64,000 nt of DNA. Origin: Halomarina litorea. GTDB lineage: Archaea > Halobacteriota > Halobacteria > Halobacteriales > Haloarculaceae. Below, piece by piece: positions 51,641-61,892 of the stretch. How positions within the stretch are numbered: position 1 is the stretch's first letter; every line of letters begins with the position of its first letter. Location of the stretch: NCBI RefSeq assembly GCF_024227715.1, contig NZ_CP100448.1, positions 2,315,655 through 2,379,654 of the forward strand, read 5' to 3'. Under the pieces are notes generated by a model. It was not told the DNA's origin. It saw nothing but the letters and a program-made list of their open reading frames with translations, and did no database searches. Both the position numbers and the translations under genes were made by a program.

Positions 51641-51794
51641 CACGGCGACCACCAGTCAGGGACCCTCGCCTTCATATGGGAACGTATCTGTCGGCGCTAA
51701 TAACTGTTACTGAAGTCAAAACAGCGGGTTCGAGGAGTGGCGACCCGCACGGCCGCCCTGTCGGTCGCTCCACGCGTCCCGTGCGGCCCTCGCC

Positions 51795-52121
51795 TCAAGC
51801 CAGTTCCTCGGCGACCGTCTCGGGGTCCATCAACTCGGGGTCGAGGATGAGTTCGGCGCTCGTGCGGGCGAACTCCGGGATGGAGTCCCGCGAGTAGACC
51901 ACCACGCGGATGTCCCCGTTGTCCTCGCGGGCCACGGGGATAGAGGTGGCGAGGCCGACGTCCGTCACGATCAACAGGTCCGCGTCGACCACGCCCGCGT
52001 CCGTCAGGGCGTCGCGGTTGCCGGTGCCCGTCGCGTGGGTGACCTCCACGCCGTGGTCTTCGAGTGCGTCTCCGACGCCGTCCGGATCGTCGCCGACGAT
52101 AATCGCGCGCATCGTGCTCAT
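51795..52121 (-). CDS. small Rossmann-like protein behind guaA (DUF7126-like)
   Basis: The 108-residue protein begins [21 protein letters not shown] and continues [32 protein letters not shown], a fold similar to TrkA-N/NAD-binding domains but without a full GxGxxG. I associate it with haloarchaeal DUF7126 (tentative). Its ATG overlaps the guaA stop in ATGA, so it is the last gene of the pyrG-guaA operon and may serve nucleotide metabolism. Confidence 0.75.
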   Translation of the reverse strand: MSTMRAIIVGDDPDGVGDALEDHGVEVTHATGTGNRDALTDAGVVDADLLIVTDVGLATSIPVAREDNGDIRVVVYSRDSIPEFARTSAELILDPELMDPETVAEELA

Positions 52122-53035
52122 TCGTACTCGATTGTCGCCGGGGGTTTATGAGTGACGTCGTAGAGGACGCGCGCCACATTCGGCAGTTCGCCCGTGATGC
52201 GCGACTGGATGCGCTGGAGGGTCGACCAGTCGAGTTCCTGTGCGCGGGCGGTCATTCCGTCGCGCGACTCGACCGACCGGATGGCCACGACGTGGCCGTG
52301 GACGCGGTTGTCGCCCTTCACGCCCGTCGCCTTCCCGAGGACGGCGGCGAACGCCTGCCACGGGTCGTACTCCTCTAGCTCCTCCTCGACGACGTAGGTG
52401 GCCTCGCGGGCCACCTCCAACTTCTCCTCGGTCACCTCGCCGACGATGCGCACCGCGAGGCCGGGACCGGGGAACGGCATCCGTTCGGCGACGAGTTCGT
52501 CCAGTCCCAGTTCGCGGGCCACGTCGCGCACCTCGTCCTTGTAGAGGTCGCGGACGGGTTCGACGATGCCCTCGAAGTCCACGACGTCCGGCAGGCCGCC
52601 GACGTTGTGGTGGGACTTGATGTTGCCCTCGCTCTCGATGCGGTCGGGGTAGATGGTCCCCTGCACGAGGTAGTCGGCGTCCGTCTCCTTCGCCTCGCGT
52701 TCGAACTCGCGGATGAACTGCTCGCCGATGGCGTGACGCTTCGCCTCGGGGTCGGTGATACCGTCGAGTGCGTCGAGGAACCGGTCTTTCGCCTCGACGA
52801 CCCGCAGCGAGTGCATGTAGTCGAACGTCTCGCGAATCTGGTCGGTCTCGCCCTTTCGCATCAGGCCGGTGTCGACGTAGACGGGCGTGAGGCGGTCGCC
52901 CAGCGCCTCGTAGGCGAGGGCGGCCGCGACGGAGGAGTCCACCCCGCCCGAGAGGGCGATGACGGCGTTCGCGCCGCCCACCTCCTCGTGAATCTCCTCG
53001 ATCGCCTCCTGGATGAACCGGTCGGCGTCGACCAT
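52118..53035 (-). CDS. guaA: GMP synthase, ATP-pyrophosphatase subunit
   Basis: The 305-residue protein is the archaeal stand-alone ATP-PPase subunit (GuaAb) of GMP synthase: PP-loop [12 protein letters not shown] near residue 30, [10 protein letters not shown], and the C-terminal dimerisation domain ending [19 protein letters not shown]. The glutaminase subunit must be encoded elsewhere. It starts at the stop of pyrG (53035) and overlaps the next gene by 4 bp; the long open frame upstream runs antisense-like through pyrG and is not used. Confidence 0.95.
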   Translation of the reverse strand: MVDADRFIQEAIEEIHEEVGGANAVIALSGGVDSSVAAALAYEALGDRLTPVYVDTGLMRKGETDQIRETFDYMHSLRVVEAKDRFLDALDGITDPEAKRHAIGEQFIREFEREAKETDADYLVQGTIYPDRIESEGNIKSHHNVGGLPDVVDFEGIVEPVRDLYKDEVRDVARELGLDELVAERMPFPGPGLAVRIVGEVTEEKLEVAREATYVVEEELEEYDPWQAFAAVLGKATGVKGDNRVHGHVVAIRSVESRDGMTARAQELDWSTLQRIQSRITGELPNVARVLYDVTHKPPATIEYE

Positions 53036-54678
53036 CAGGCGTCCACCTCCGGGGACCGCACCTCGGCGTCGAGGGCGGCGTCGAGCAGGCCGAGGAACGG
53101 CGGACTCGCGCGGCCGGGCCGCGAGCGGAACTCGGGGTGGAACTGCGTTCCGACGAAGTACGGGTGGTCGGGTAGTTCGAGTATCTCCATGCGGTTGTTG
53201 ACCTTCCCGGAGAAGACGAGGCCCGCGTCCTCCAGTCTGTCGATGTACTCGGGGTTGACCTCGTAGCGGTGGCGGTGGCGCTCGGTACAGGAGGTGCCGC
53301 CGTACAGTTCGGCGGCGAGGCTGTCCGGTTCGATGTCCGTCTCGTAGGCGCCGAGGCGCATCGTCCCGCCCATGTCCTCCACCTCGTACTGTTCGGGCAG
53401 GAGCGCGACGACGGGGTGGTCGGCGGCCTCGTCGAACTCGCTGGAGTACGCGCCCTCGAGTCCCGCGACGTTCCGTGCGAACTCCACGACGGCGAGCTGG
53501 AAGCCCAGACAGAGCCCGAGGAAGGGGGTGCCCTCTTCGCGGGCGTAGCGGATGGCGTCTATCTTGCCCTGCGTGCCGCGCACGCCGAACCCGCCCGGGA
53601 CGATGACGGCGTCCGCGCCCTTCAGGCGACCCCGGTCGTCGGCGGTCATCTCCTCCGCGTCCACCCACAGGACGTTCACGTCCACGCCGCGTTCGAGGCC
53701 GGCGTGCTTCAGCGCCTCGTGGACCGAGAGGTAGGCATCCTCCAGCGCGTACTTCCCGACGAGGGCGACGTCGAGCGACCCGCTCGTCTCCTGGGTCACG
53801 AGTTCGCGCCAGCGGTTGTCGCGTTCGTCGGCCGGGAGCGCCCGGTCCGAGAGGTTCAACTGCTCCATAACGTACTGGTCGAGGCCCTCCTCCTCGACGG
53901 TCAGCGGGACGTGGTAGATGTCCTCGACGTCCGGGTTCGAGAACACGGCGTCCGTGGGGACGTCACAGAACAGCGCGATCTTGCGCTTGGTCTCCGGGTC
54001 GAGTTCGTCGTCGGCGCGCCCGACGAGGATGTCGGGCTGGAGGCCGATGGAGCGCAGTTCCTTCACGCTGTGCTGGGTGGGTTTCGTCTTCTGTTCGCCG
54101 TTCTTCGAGTAGGGGACGAGCGTGACGTGGGTCAGCAGGAAGTCCCCCTCGTCCTGTTCGTGGACGAACTGGCGGAGCGCTTCGAGGAACGGCATCCCCT
54201 CGATGTCGCCCACCGTGCCGCCCACCTCGACGATGCAGACGTCGTGGCCCTGTGCGGCCTCGCGGATGCGCCGCTTGATGTCGTCGGTGATGTGCGGGAT
54301 GATCTGGACCGTCTTCCCGAGGTAGTCGCCCGCGCGTTCCTTCTCGATGACGTGCTGGTAGGTCTTCCCCGTCGTGACGTTGTGGTCAGACGTCATGTCG
54401 ATGTCGAGGAAGCGCTCGTAGTTCCCGAGATCGAGGTCGACCTCACCGCCGTCCTTGAGGACGTACACCTCGCCGTGCTGGAACGGGTTCATCGTCCCCG
54501 CGTCCACGTTGAGGTAGGGGTCGATCTTCACCGCCGTCACGTCGAACCCGGCGTTGGACAGCAGGCGGCCCGTCGACGCCGCCGTGATGCCCTTTCCGAG
54601 GCCGCTCATGACCCCGCCGGTGACGAAAATGAACTTCTCCCCGAGGCTCGGGTCGTACCCCGTAGGCGCTGTCGGCAT
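53035..54678 (-). CDS. pyrG: CTP synthase
   Basis: The 547-residue enzyme converts UTP to CTP with glutamine as ammonia donor. The synthase domain starts with [20 protein letters not shown] and includes [15 protein letters not shown]; the class I amidotransferase domain has the nucleophile Cys in [18 protein letters not shown] and His-Glu in [10 protein letters not shown]. First gene of the pyrG-guaA-DUF7126 operon, three nucleotide-linked genes in close overlap. Confidence 0.98.
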   Translation of the reverse strand: MPTAPTGYDPSLGEKFIFVTGGVMSGLGKGITAASTGRLLSNAGFDVTAVKIDPYLNVDAGTMNPFQHGEVYVLKDGGEVDLDLGNYERFLDIDMTSDHNVTTGKTYQHVIEKERAGDYLGKTVQIIPHITDDIKRRIREAAQGHDVCIVEVGGTVGDIEGMPFLEALRQFVHEQDEGDFLLTHVTLVPYSKNGEQKTKPTQHSVKELRSIGLQPDILVGRADDELDPETKRKIALFCDVPTDAVFSNPDVEDIYHVPLTVEEEGLDQYVMEQLNLSDRALPADERDNRWRELVTQETSGSLDVALVGKYALEDAYLSVHEALKHAGLERGVDVNVLWVDAEEMTADDRGRLKGADAVIVPGGFGVRGTQGKIDAIRYAREEGTPFLGLCLGFQLAVVEFARNVAGLEGAYSSEFDEAADHPVVALLPEQYEVEDMGGTMRLGAYETDIEPDSLAAELYGGTSCTERHRHRYEVNPEYIDRLEDAGLVFSGKVNNRMEILELPDHPYFVGTQFHPEFRSRPGRASPPFLGLLDAALDAEVRSPEVDA

Positions 54679-54822
54679 ACTGTGGGTGTGGAGGTGCGGG
54701 GGAAAACGGTTTCGGGAGCGGCAGGCGTTCGAGAGCGGCTAGCACGCCCGCATTCGGCGTGAACGCCGTCCACACTCGCTGACAGCTCCGTTCGGGACCG
54801 TCCCCCGACGCACCCGTGGCAG

Positions 54823-55416
54823 TCAGCGGTGCTCGCGCAGGAACGCCGCGACCCGTTCGCCCACCTTCCCGGTCTGCCCGACGAAGAAGTGGTCGGCGGG
54901 CATCGCCTCCACCCGGTGACCGAGTTCGCGTGCGCGGGAGACGACCGGTTCCCACTCCGCCGTAGTGTCGCGTTCGCCGTAGACGACCTGCACCGGACAG
55001 TCGACGTCGTCGAGGGCGGCGGCCGCGTCGAGGTCACCGAGTCGCGAGGCGGGTGCGAGCGCGCTCACGCACGCGGGCGTCGTCTCCGCCGCCGCAAGCA
55101 GGGCGACCCCGCCGCCGAAGCTGAACCCGAACAGTCCCACCCGGTCGAAGCGCTCGCCGGCCCACGCGAGGGCGTTCGTCGCGTCGGTTCGCTCGCCGCG
55201 CCCCTCGTCCCACGGGCCGTAGTCGAACCGCAGGCAGGCCACGTCCGGTGCGAGGGACGCGCTGACGGCGGTGAGTCGGCCGTCCGTCCGCCGCCCACCC
55301 ATCTGCGGGTGGGGCGGGCAGGCGACGACGCAGGCGTCGGCGTCGGGCGCGTCGAGGGTCGCCCGCACGTCCCGTGCGCCGGGGACGACGACCTGTTCGG
55401 AGTCGCTATCGCTCAT
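54823..55416 (-). CDS. alpha/beta hydrolase, dienelactone-hydrolase-like
   Basis: The 197-residue protein has the nucleophile elbow GFSFGGGVAL (Ser near residue 99), HPQMGG after the first strand (oxyanion region, CPPHPQMGG), and late Asp and His (VYGERDTTAEWEP, PADHFFVG). This matches small KANL3/Tex30-like or dienelactone-type hydrolases. Substrate unknown. Confidence 0.85.
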   Translation of the reverse strand: MSDSDSEQVVVPGARDVRATLDAPDADACVVACPPHPQMGGRRTDGRLTAVSASLAPDVACLRFDYGPWDEGRGERTDATNALAWAGERFDRVGLFGFSFGGGVALLAAAETTPACVSALAPASRLGDLDAAAALDDVDCPVQVVYGERDTTAEWEPVVSRARELGHRVEAMPADHFFVGQTGKVGERVAAFLREHR

Positions 55417-55461
55417 GGGCGTGGATGCGGACCCGGCGGCCTATGCCTGCCGGTCGAGGCG

Positions 55462-55989
55462 TCAGTCGGCGGCGGGACCGTCCCCGGCGGCCACGCCCGG
55501 CGCGACGGGGACGCGCGTGATGTCGTCGGGTTCGTCGCGACCCGCCTCCAGTGCCGCGACGCGGTCCGCGACGGCGGTGTGACACTCCGGCCCCTCGCAG
55601 GGGGCGACGTGGCGCAACTCCCCGTCGACGTACTCCGCGAGGGCGATGCGCGGGAGCGTCGTCGCGGTGTACGCCTCCTCGGTGATGGCGGAAGCGCGGT
55701 CCGTCGTCGTCACCGCGGGGAGCGAGAGGTCGTTGTCGCGCGCCCACTGCCGGAAGGCCGCGAGGCGGTCGGCGACGAACCGGCCCGTCTCGCTGCGCGC
55801 CGCCGCCGAATCGTGCGGGAGTTCGCGGCCCCACACGTGCAGGTCGAACCCGTCGAGGCGACCGGACGCCGCCAGCGCCGACAGCCGTTCGACGACCTCT
55901 TGCTGGATGCCGTGTGCCGACCCCCCCGTCAGCGACCGCACGAACAGTTCGGCGTGCACCGCCTCGCCGTCCGCTCTCAGCGTGCTCAT
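55462..55989 (-). CDS. haloarchaeal HTH-family protein (paralogue A)
   Basis: The 175-residue protein shares its layout with the one at 60133: VHAELFVRSL, then a helical region, FDLHVWGRELP, a long helix with FRQWARDN, IALAEYVDGELRHVAPC and a C-terminal helix. These proteins are annotated in haloarchaea as HTH domain proteins of unknown target. There is no membrane or metal motif apart from two Cys near residue 131. Divergent from pspA. Confidence 0.75.
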   Translation of the reverse strand: MSTLRADGEAVHAELFVRSLTGGSAHGIQQEVVERLSALAASGRLDGFDLHVWGRELPHDSAAARSETGRFVADRLAAFRQWARDNDLSLPAVTTTDRASAITEEAYTATTLPRIALAEYVDGELRHVAPCEGPECHTAVADRVAALEAGRDEPDDITRVPVAPGVAAGDGPAAD

Positions 55990-56153
55990 ACTCGACCCTC
56001 GGGATTCGACGTGCGTAGCATCGAAGGTTGACTGCTCATGCAGTATTTAGCCGTCGAGGGGTCGACCGGCGGGCCGACGAGTGCCATCGACGGGACACCC
56101 CTCCCCGTGTCAACGTCCTGTGCGTTTAAGAGTCCGGCCCCGTAACTGGGGCT

Positions 56154-56990
56154 ATGGGAATCCTCTCGCGCACCTCCTACGTCATCCGGTCGAAGATCAA
56201 CGCCATTCTGGGCCGGATGGAGGACCCGAACGAGACGCTCGATTACTCCTACGAGCAACTGCGCGACCAACTACAGGACGTCAAACGCGGCATCGCCGAC
56301 CTCACCACCCAGAAGAAGCGCCTCGAGATTCAGAAGCGCCGACTGGAGGAGAACATCTCCAAGCACAACGAGCAGGCGCGCGAGGCCGTCCGACAGGACC
56401 GCGAGGACCTCGCCCGGAAGGCCCTGGAGAAGAAGAAACAGAAGATGACCCAGATCGAGGAACTGGAGGCGCAGATCGCCGACCTCCAGAACACGCAGGA
56501 CTCGCTGGTCGAGAAGAAGGACACCCTCGAGAGCCGCATCGAGGAGTTCCGCACGAAAAAGGAGTCGATGAAGGCCCGCTACGAGGCCGCCGAGGCCAGC
56601 GCCCGCGTCAGCGAGGCGATGACCGGCGCTGGCGACGACATGGCCGACCTCAACCGCTCCATCGAACGCGCCGAGGAGCGCACCGAGGACATGGAGGCGC
56701 GCGCCGCCGCCCTCGACGAACTGCAGGAGACGGGCGCGTTCGAGGACGCCCTCTCGGACAAGGACTCGCTGGACCGCGAACTGGAACAGCTCTCCTCGGA
56801 CAGCGAAATCGAGGCCGAACTCGACACGCTCCGCTCGGAGATGGGCAAGGGGAAACCCGAACCGGAGGCCGAGGCGGAGTCCGTCAGCGAGGAGGACGTC
56901 GACGCCGCCGTCGAGGAGATGGAGACGGACGTGGACGACGAGGCCGTCGAGCAGGAACTCGAGGAACTGCAAGACGAGGAGTCGAACTGA
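56154..56990 (+). CDS. PspA/IM30 family membrane-protecting protein
   Basis: The 278-residue protein starts MGILSRTSYVIRSKINAILGRMEDPNETLDYSYEQLRDQL, the PspA/Vipp1 signature with an amphipathic first helix, followed by about 180 residues of coiled coil. Proteins of this family form rings or rods on the membrane under envelope stress. The last 50 residues are acidic and specific to this version. The following membrane protein gene, 52 bp on, is a likely partner. Confidence 0.9.
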   Translation: MGILSRTSYVIRSKINAILGRMEDPNETLDYSYEQLRDQLQDVKRGIADLTTQKKRLEIQKRRLEENISKHNEQAREAVRQDREDLARKALEKKKQKMTQIEELEAQIADLQNTQDSLVEKKDTLESRIEEFRTKKESMKARYEAAEASARVSEAMTGAGDDMADLNRSIERAEERTEDMEARAAALDELQETGAFEDALSDKDSLDRELEQLSSDSEIEAELDTLRSEMGKGKPEPEAEAESVSEEDVDAAVEEMETDVDDEAVEQELEELQDEESN

Positions 56991-57042
56991 CCGGCTGCCG
57001 AGTCCCGGGGGTATTTTCGCCCGGGGGTGAGTAGCTACGACG

Positions 57043-58095
57043 ATGAGTAACGGGAGCGGGTCGAACGCCGGGGAGGGCGACCAGCCCGAGGACAAGATGC
57101 GCCAGCGCTCCGAACGGAGCACGTTCGTCCTCCGACTGCTACTGGAGACGGACCGTCGGACGTTCGCCGCCGGACTCTTCGCCCTCATCCTCCTCTCGCT
57201 CGTCGTCGTCGGCATCGCCTTCCCCGCGACGGCCAGCGTACTCAGGGAGGGCGACACCGTCGAGACGCTGTTCAACGCCCTCATCTCCGCGACCATCACG
57301 GGCGTGACCATCGTGCTGACGCTCAACCAGCTCGTCCTCTCGCAGGAACTCGGAGCGGTGGGCGACCAGCGCGAACGGATGGCGGAGGCGATGGACTTCC
57401 GCGAGGAGGTCGAGGACGTCCTCGAAGCCCCCGTCAGCCCCGCCGACCCCTCGGCGTTCCTCCGGGCGCTGGTCGACGTCGCCGGTGACCGGGCCGAGCG
57501 ACTCGGCGAGGTCCTCGACACGAACGACGACGAACTCAGAGAGTACGTCGACTCGCTGGTCGCGTCGACGACGGGTAACGCGAATCAGGTCTCGGAGAGC
57601 CTCGAAGGCGAGAAGTTCGGCCAGTACAGCGTCCTCTCGGCGGCGCTCAACTTCAACTACTCGTGGAAGCTCTACGCCGCGCGCCGCATCCACAACGACT
57701 TCGCCGACGAACTGAACGACGAGGCCGACGAGGCGCTCGACGGACTCGAGGAGGTACTCAGGCTGTTCGGCCCCGCCCGCGAGCACTTCAAGACGCTGTA
57801 CTTCCAGTGGGAACTCATCGACCTCTCGCGGGGCATCATCTTCACCGCCATCCCCGCGCTCGTCATCTCCATCGCCACGCTCGTCTACTACGACGCCTCC
57901 GTACTGGGTGGAAACTTCTTCGGCGTCAACCTGCTGGGCGTCCTCGTCGCCGTCACCTCCGCCATCGCGGTCATGCCGTTCGTCGTCCTCCTGTCGTACG
58001 TCCTGCGAATCGCGACGGTGACCAAACGCACGCTCTCCATCGGGCCGTTCATCCTGCGGGACACCGACCGCGACGACGACATCGACTGGGGATAG
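57043..58095 (+). CDS. four-helix membrane protein next to pspA, unknown
   Basis: The 350-residue protein has two membrane helices near the N-terminus (about residues 47-67 and 82-100), a soluble, mostly helical middle of about 150 residues (TLNQLVLSQELGAVGDQRERM.., FYSWKLYAARRIHNDFADEL) and two helices near the C-terminus (about 260-285 and 292-318). It resembles haloarchaeal membrane proteins of unknown function. Same strand as pspA with 52 bp between, so probably co-regulated. Confidence 0.8.
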   Translation: MSNGSGSNAGEGDQPEDKMRQRSERSTFVLRLLLETDRRTFAAGLFALILLSLVVVGIAFPATASVLREGDTVETLFNALISATITGVTIVLTLNQLVLSQELGAVGDQRERMAEAMDFREEVEDVLEAPVSPADPSAFLRALVDVAGDRAERLGEVLDTNDDELREYVDSLVASTTGNANQVSESLEGEKFGQYSVLSAALNFNYSWKLYAARRIHNDFADELNDEADEALDGLEEVLRLFGPAREHFKTLYFQWELIDLSRGIIFTAIPALVISIATLVYYDASVLGGNFFGVNLLGVLVAVTSAIAVMPFVVLLSYVLRIATVTKRTLSIGPFILRDTDRDDDIDWG

Positions 58096-58122
58096 GGTCG
58101 CCGCTGAACGAGGGAAGACCGA

Positions 58123-60057
58123 CTACTCCTCGTCTGCGAGGAAGTTCGCCTCGACGCGTTTCTCGTCGCGTTCGCGTTCCAGGTGGTCGCGGAACGCCTC
58201 GACGGGGACGTCCTGTCGCTCGCGCTCCATCCGGTCGCGCACCGAGACGGTGCCCGACTCCTCCTCGTTGTCGCCGACGACGAGCATGTACGGCACCCGG
58301 TCGTCGTGTGCCTGCTGAATCTTCCGGCCGACGGTCCACGACCGGTCCTCGACTTCAACTCTGAACTCGCCGAGTTCGGCGGCGACGCTCTCGGCGTACG
58401 CCACGTTGTCGTCCGTGATGGGGAGGACGCGGACCTGTTCGGGTGCGAGCCACAGGGGGAACCTCCCGTTGAAGTGCTCGATCATGACGCCCATGAACCG
58501 CTCGAACGTCCCGAGGAGGGCGCGGTGGACCATCACCGGGCGGTGTTCCTCGTTGTCCCGCCCGATGTAGGTGAGGTCGAGGCGCTCGGGGATGTTGAAG
58601 TCCAGTTGGACCGTCCCGATGGTCCACTCCCGGCCGATGGCGTCGACGGCGTTGATACCGATTTTCGGCCCGTAGAAGGCGGCCTCGCCCTCGTGGACCT
58701 CGTACTCCAGCCCCTCGGATTCGAGGGCGTCGCGCAGGGCGCCCGTCGCCTCCTCCCAGATGTCGTCGCTGCCGACGGCGTTGTCGCCCTGCGTCTCGAG
58801 GACGTACACCATGTCGAACTCGAAGTGCCCGAGGATGTCCTCGATGGCGTCGAGGACGTCGACGATTTCGCCCTGAATCTGGTCCTTCCGGATGAACGCG
58901 TGACCGTCGTCCTGCGTCATCCCGCGGACGCGGAGCAACCCGGAGAGTTCGCCGGACTGCTCGTTGCGGTACACCGTGCCGAACTCGGAGAAGCGAATCG
59001 GGAGGTCACGATACGAACGCTTCTCGCGCCCGTAGATGTACGCGTGGTTCGCGCAGTTCATGGGCTTCAGGCCGTACTCGGTGTCGTCCTGTTCCCAGTT
59101 GAACATCTCCCCCTCGGCGGTGAAGTTGTCGTAGTGGCCCGTCGGCTTCCAGAGGTCGGCCTTGTTGAGTTCGGGCGTCCAGACCTCCTCGTAGCCGAGG
59201 CGGTCGTTTTGCGTCCGGATGTAGTCTTCCAGTTCCCGGCGGATGGTCATCCCGTTGGGGTGGTAGTGGGGACACCCCGGCGAGTGGGCGGGGATAGAGA
59301 AGAGGTCCATCTCGCGGCCGATCTTCCGGTGGTCGCGCTCTTTTGCCTCCTGACGGCGTTCGAGGAACTCCTCCAGTTCTGACTCGCTGGCGAAGGCCGT
59401 CCCGTACACCCGCGTGAGGGACTCGTTGGCCTCGTCGCCGCGCCAGTAGGCGGCGGAGATGTCGAGCAGTTTGAACGCGCCGACGTCGCCCGTCGACTCG
59501 ACGTGCGGGCCCTTACAGAGGTCCTCGAACTCGCCCTGCCGGTAGAAGGAGACGGGGTCCTCGCCCGCGGCCTCGGTCTCGAGGATGTCGCGCTTGAAGG
59601 GGTTGTCCGCGTACTTCTCCATGGCCTCCTCGCGGGACAGTTCGAACCGTTCGATGTCGAGGTCCTCCTCGACGACGGCGGCCATCTCCGACTCTATCTC
59701 GCGGAGGTCCCCCTGGTCGAGGTCGACGCCCGTCACGTCGTAGTAGAAGCCCTCGTCCGTCCACGGGCCGATGGTGAGTTTCGCCTCGGGGTGGAGTCGC
59801 TGGAGTGCCTGCGCGAAGACGTGGGCCGCGGAGTGCCGGAGAACGTCGACGTACTCGTCACTCCCATCGGTGACGATCTCGATGCGCACCCCGTCGTAGA
59901 CGGGGGTGGCCTTGTCGACGAGGTCGCCGTCGAGGACGCCCGCCACCGTGTCCCGACCGAGACCGGGACCGATGGCGAAGGCGACGTCCTCGACGGTCGC
60001 CCCCTCCTCGACGGAGAGTTCGGAGCCGTCCGGTAGCGTAACGGAGATATCGCCCAT
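58123..60057 (-). CDS. thrS: threonyl-tRNA synthetase
   Basis: The 644-residue class II synthetase has the bacterial-type layout: N-terminal TGS domain ([23 protein letters not shown]), an editing domain ([12 protein letters not shown] with the HxxxH zinc/editing motif), the catalytic core with [54 protein letters not shown] (motif 2) and a motif 3 region, and the anticodon-binding domain ([15 protein letters not shown]). The archaeal-type editing domain is absent, which agrees with haloarchaeal thrS. Confidence 0.98.
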   Translation of the reverse strand: MGDISVTLPDGSELSVEEGATVEDVAFAIGPGLGRDTVAGVLDGDLVDKATPVYDGVRIEIVTDGSDEYVDVLRHSAAHVFAQALQRLHPEAKLTIGPWTDEGFYYDVTGVDLDQGDLREIESEMAAVVEEDLDIERFELSREEAMEKYADNPFKRDILETEAAGEDPVSFYRQGEFEDLCKGPHVESTGDVGAFKLLDISAAYWRGDEANESLTRVYGTAFASESELEEFLERRQEAKERDHRKIGREMDLFSIPAHSPGCPHYHPNGMTIRRELEDYIRTQNDRLGYEEVWTPELNKADLWKPTGHYDNFTAEGEMFNWEQDDTEYGLKPMNCANHAYIYGREKRSYRDLPIRFSEFGTVYRNEQSGELSGLLRVRGMTQDDGHAFIRKDQIQGEIVDVLDAIEDILGHFEFDMVYVLETQGDNAVGSDDIWEEATGALRDALESEGLEYEVHEGEAAFYGPKIGINAVDAIGREWTIGTVQLDFNIPERLDLTYIGRDNEEHRPVMVHRALLGTFERFMGVMIEHFNGRFPLWLAPEQVRVLPITDDNVAYAESVAAELGEFRVEVEDRSWTVGRKIQQAHDDRVPYMLVVGDNEEESGTVSVRDRMERERQDVPVEAFRDHLERERDEKRVEANFLADEE

Positions 60058-60132
60058 ACCCGGACAAGCCGAGGGCGCGAGATAAGTTTGTTGAGAGCGT
60101 GCGAAGCCGTCGAGCGGTCGTGTGGAACCGAC

Positions 60133-60615
60133 TCAGTCGTCCGCGCGGACGGCGAGTTCCTCGCGGGCGGCGGGTTCCCCCTCGCGTTCGAGGGTGTCGA
60201 CGTAGTCGGAGACGGTGTGGACCGAGTCGCCGTCGGTGCAGGGGGCGACCCACGTGACCTCGTCGTCGACCTTCTCGCAGATGGCCATCGTCGGGACCGA
60301 GAGGTTGCGGTGGGTGCGACCCGTCATCGCGGAGTGGGTCGTCTCCGTCTCGAACCCGGAGAGGTCGCGGCCGGTCTCGTGGGCCCACTCGCGGAACGCC
60401 GCGGCGGTCTCACGGATGAACGACCCGGCTTCGGTGCCCGTGATCTCGGGATCGAGGCTGACGCCCTCGCCCCAGACGTGGACCTCGTAGCCCTCGATGA
60501 CGTCCTCCGCGGAGAGGTCGGCGAGTCGGGACAGGGTGTCGCTGATGCGCGCCTGGTTGTCGCCAGCGGCCAGCGACCGGACGTAGACTTCGACGGTAGG
60601 GGTGGGGTGGGACAT
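60133..60615 (-). CDS. haloarchaeal HTH-family protein (paralogue B)
   Basis: The 160-residue protein is a paralogue of the one at 55462: VEVYVRSLAAG, YEVHVWGEGVSLD, FREWAHETGRDLSGFE, TMAICEKVDDEVTWVAPC. Function unknown, with HTH-type annotation in related genomes. TTTAGTA on the minus strand (60645-60651) is a likely TATA box, giving a very short or no leader. Two copies of GTTGCTTGGG (60616-60625 and 60654-60663) flank it. Confidence 0.75.
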   Translation of the reverse strand: MSHPTPTVEVYVRSLAAGDNQARISDTLSRLADLSAEDVIEGYEVHVWGEGVSLDPEITGTEAGSFIRETAAAFREWAHETGRDLSGFETETTHSAMTGRTHRNLSVPTMAICEKVDDEVTWVAPCTDGDSVHTVSDYVDTLEREGEPAAREELAVRADD

Positions 60616-60663
60616 GTTGCTTGGGTGAGGACAAGGAGTTCATGTACTAAAGCGTTGCTTGGG
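60616..60663 (-). promoter_or_regulatory. promoter of paralogue B with direct repeats
   Basis: The TATA-like TTTAGTA lies between two identical 10-mers GTTGCTTGGG (plus-strand spelling), one touching the start codon. Repressor binding is possible. This is read from sequence alone. Confidence 0.45.
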
Positions 60664-60706
60664 GAGTGTCATTATGACCACGTAGGCATATGTTGACCTT
60701 AATTGT

Positions 60707-60720
60707 GTGCTAGCTAGCAC
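60707..60720. other. 14-bp perfect palindrome in spacer
   Basis: GTGCTAG and its complement CTAGCAC meet with no gap. It lies about 90 bp upstream of paralogue B's start and 120 bp behind the epimerase gene's end, so it may be a distal operator for the former. Confidence 0.5.
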
Positions 60721-60842
60721 GAACCACGAACACCGAATCGCGCCTCAGGGGCTCTCGCGAATGGGTTCGGCGCTTCGCGTGGGTGTGACTGTCAGGAGAC
60801 TCGTCCAGAGACGGGAGCGTACCGGGGGTGGGACGGACCCGA

Positions 60843-61892
60843 TCAGCGTCCGGTCGGGCGTGCGCCCGTGCCCGGTCGGTCGACGTCCGAGAGGTCCACC
60901 TCGCCCGCGGGGAGGGGGACGCCGTCGTAGGGGTCCTCGGCGAGGAGGAGCGACCCGTCGAGGTCGGCGTAGTCGAGGAGGGGCGCGAGGTGGCAGGCGG
61001 CCGCGATGGCGGCGTTCGTCTCGACCATGCACCCGAGCATGACGTCGAGGCCGTGCGCGCGCGCGGCGTGGACCATCTCGACGGCCTGCCGGGGGCCGCC
61101 GCACTTCATCAGTTTCAGGTTCGCGATGTCGCACGCGTCGGCGATTCGGGGCACGTCTTCGAGGGTGACACACGACTCGTCGGCGGCGATGGGGAGGGGC
61201 GCGCGCTCGTAGACGTAGCGCAGGCCCTCCGGGTGTTCGGCCGGGACGGGTTGCTCGCAGAACTCCACGTCGTGGTCGGCGAGCACCTCGCACATCTCGA
61301 CGGCCTCGCGTGGCGACCACGCCTCGTTGGCGTCGACGCGGATGCGCGCGTCGGGGGCCTCCTCGCGGACCGCGCGGACGATTTCGGCGTCGCGGTCGGT
61401 GCCGAGTTTCGTCTTCAACACCGGATACCCCGCCTCGACGGCCTCGCGGGTCTTCTCGCGCATCGTGGGGGTGTCGTCGAGGCCGATGGTAAACGAGGAG
61501 GTGACCGTCCGGGCGGGGTCGAGACCGAGCAGTCGGTAGAGGGGCACGTCGAGTCGCTTCGCGGCGAGGTCGTGGAGCGCGATTCTGACGGCGGCCTTCG
61601 CGGCCGGGTTGTCGTTGACGACCCGGTCGAGGCGGGCGTCGACGGCGTCGAACGCGAGGGGGTCGCCCACCGCCTCGACTTCCGCGAGGAGGTCCGGCAG
61701 GACGGCCTCGACCGTCGCGGGCGTCTCGCCGTAGTGGCCGGACGGGGCGGCGGCCCCGACGCCCGTGTGCTCGCCGTCCTCGATTCGGACGACGACGTTC
61801 TCGGCCGTCTCCTGTGTCCCCCGGGCGATGGTGAAGGCGTGTTCGAGGGGGAGGGAGACGCGTTCGAACTCGGTGGCGAGGGGCGAACTCAT
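60843..61892 (-). CDS. dipeptide epimerase / enolase-superfamily protein (DgcA-like)
   Basis: The 349-residue enolase-superfamily enzyme shows the MLE-subgroup residues: Lys pair in PVLKTKLGTD, metal ligands in RVDANEAW, EFCEQPV and ADESC, and the second catalytic Lys in NLKLMKCGG. It matches L-Ala-D/L-Glu epimerases. The partner gene upstream encodes a DUF1611 protein; such pairs have been described as DgcN-DgcA, where the epimerase racemises N-acetylated D-glutamate. The choice between the two roles is inference. The ATG overlaps the stop of the DUF1611 gene by 4 bp. Confidence 0.88.
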   Translation of the reverse strand: MSSPLATEFERVSLPLEHAFTIARGTQETAENVVVRIEDGEHTGVGAAAPSGHYGETPATVEAVLPDLLAEVEAVGDPLAFDAVDARLDRVVNDNPAAKAAVRIALHDLAAKRLDVPLYRLLGLDPARTVTSSFTIGLDDTPTMREKTREAVEAGYPVLKTKLGTDRDAEIVRAVREEAPDARIRVDANEAWSPREAVEMCEVLADHDVEFCEQPVPAEHPEGLRYVYERAPLPIAADESCVTLEDVPRIADACDIANLKLMKCGGPRQAVEMVHAARAHGLDVMLGCMVETNAAIAAACHLAPLLDYADLDGSLLLAEDPYDGVPLPAGEVDLSDVDRPGTGARPTGR

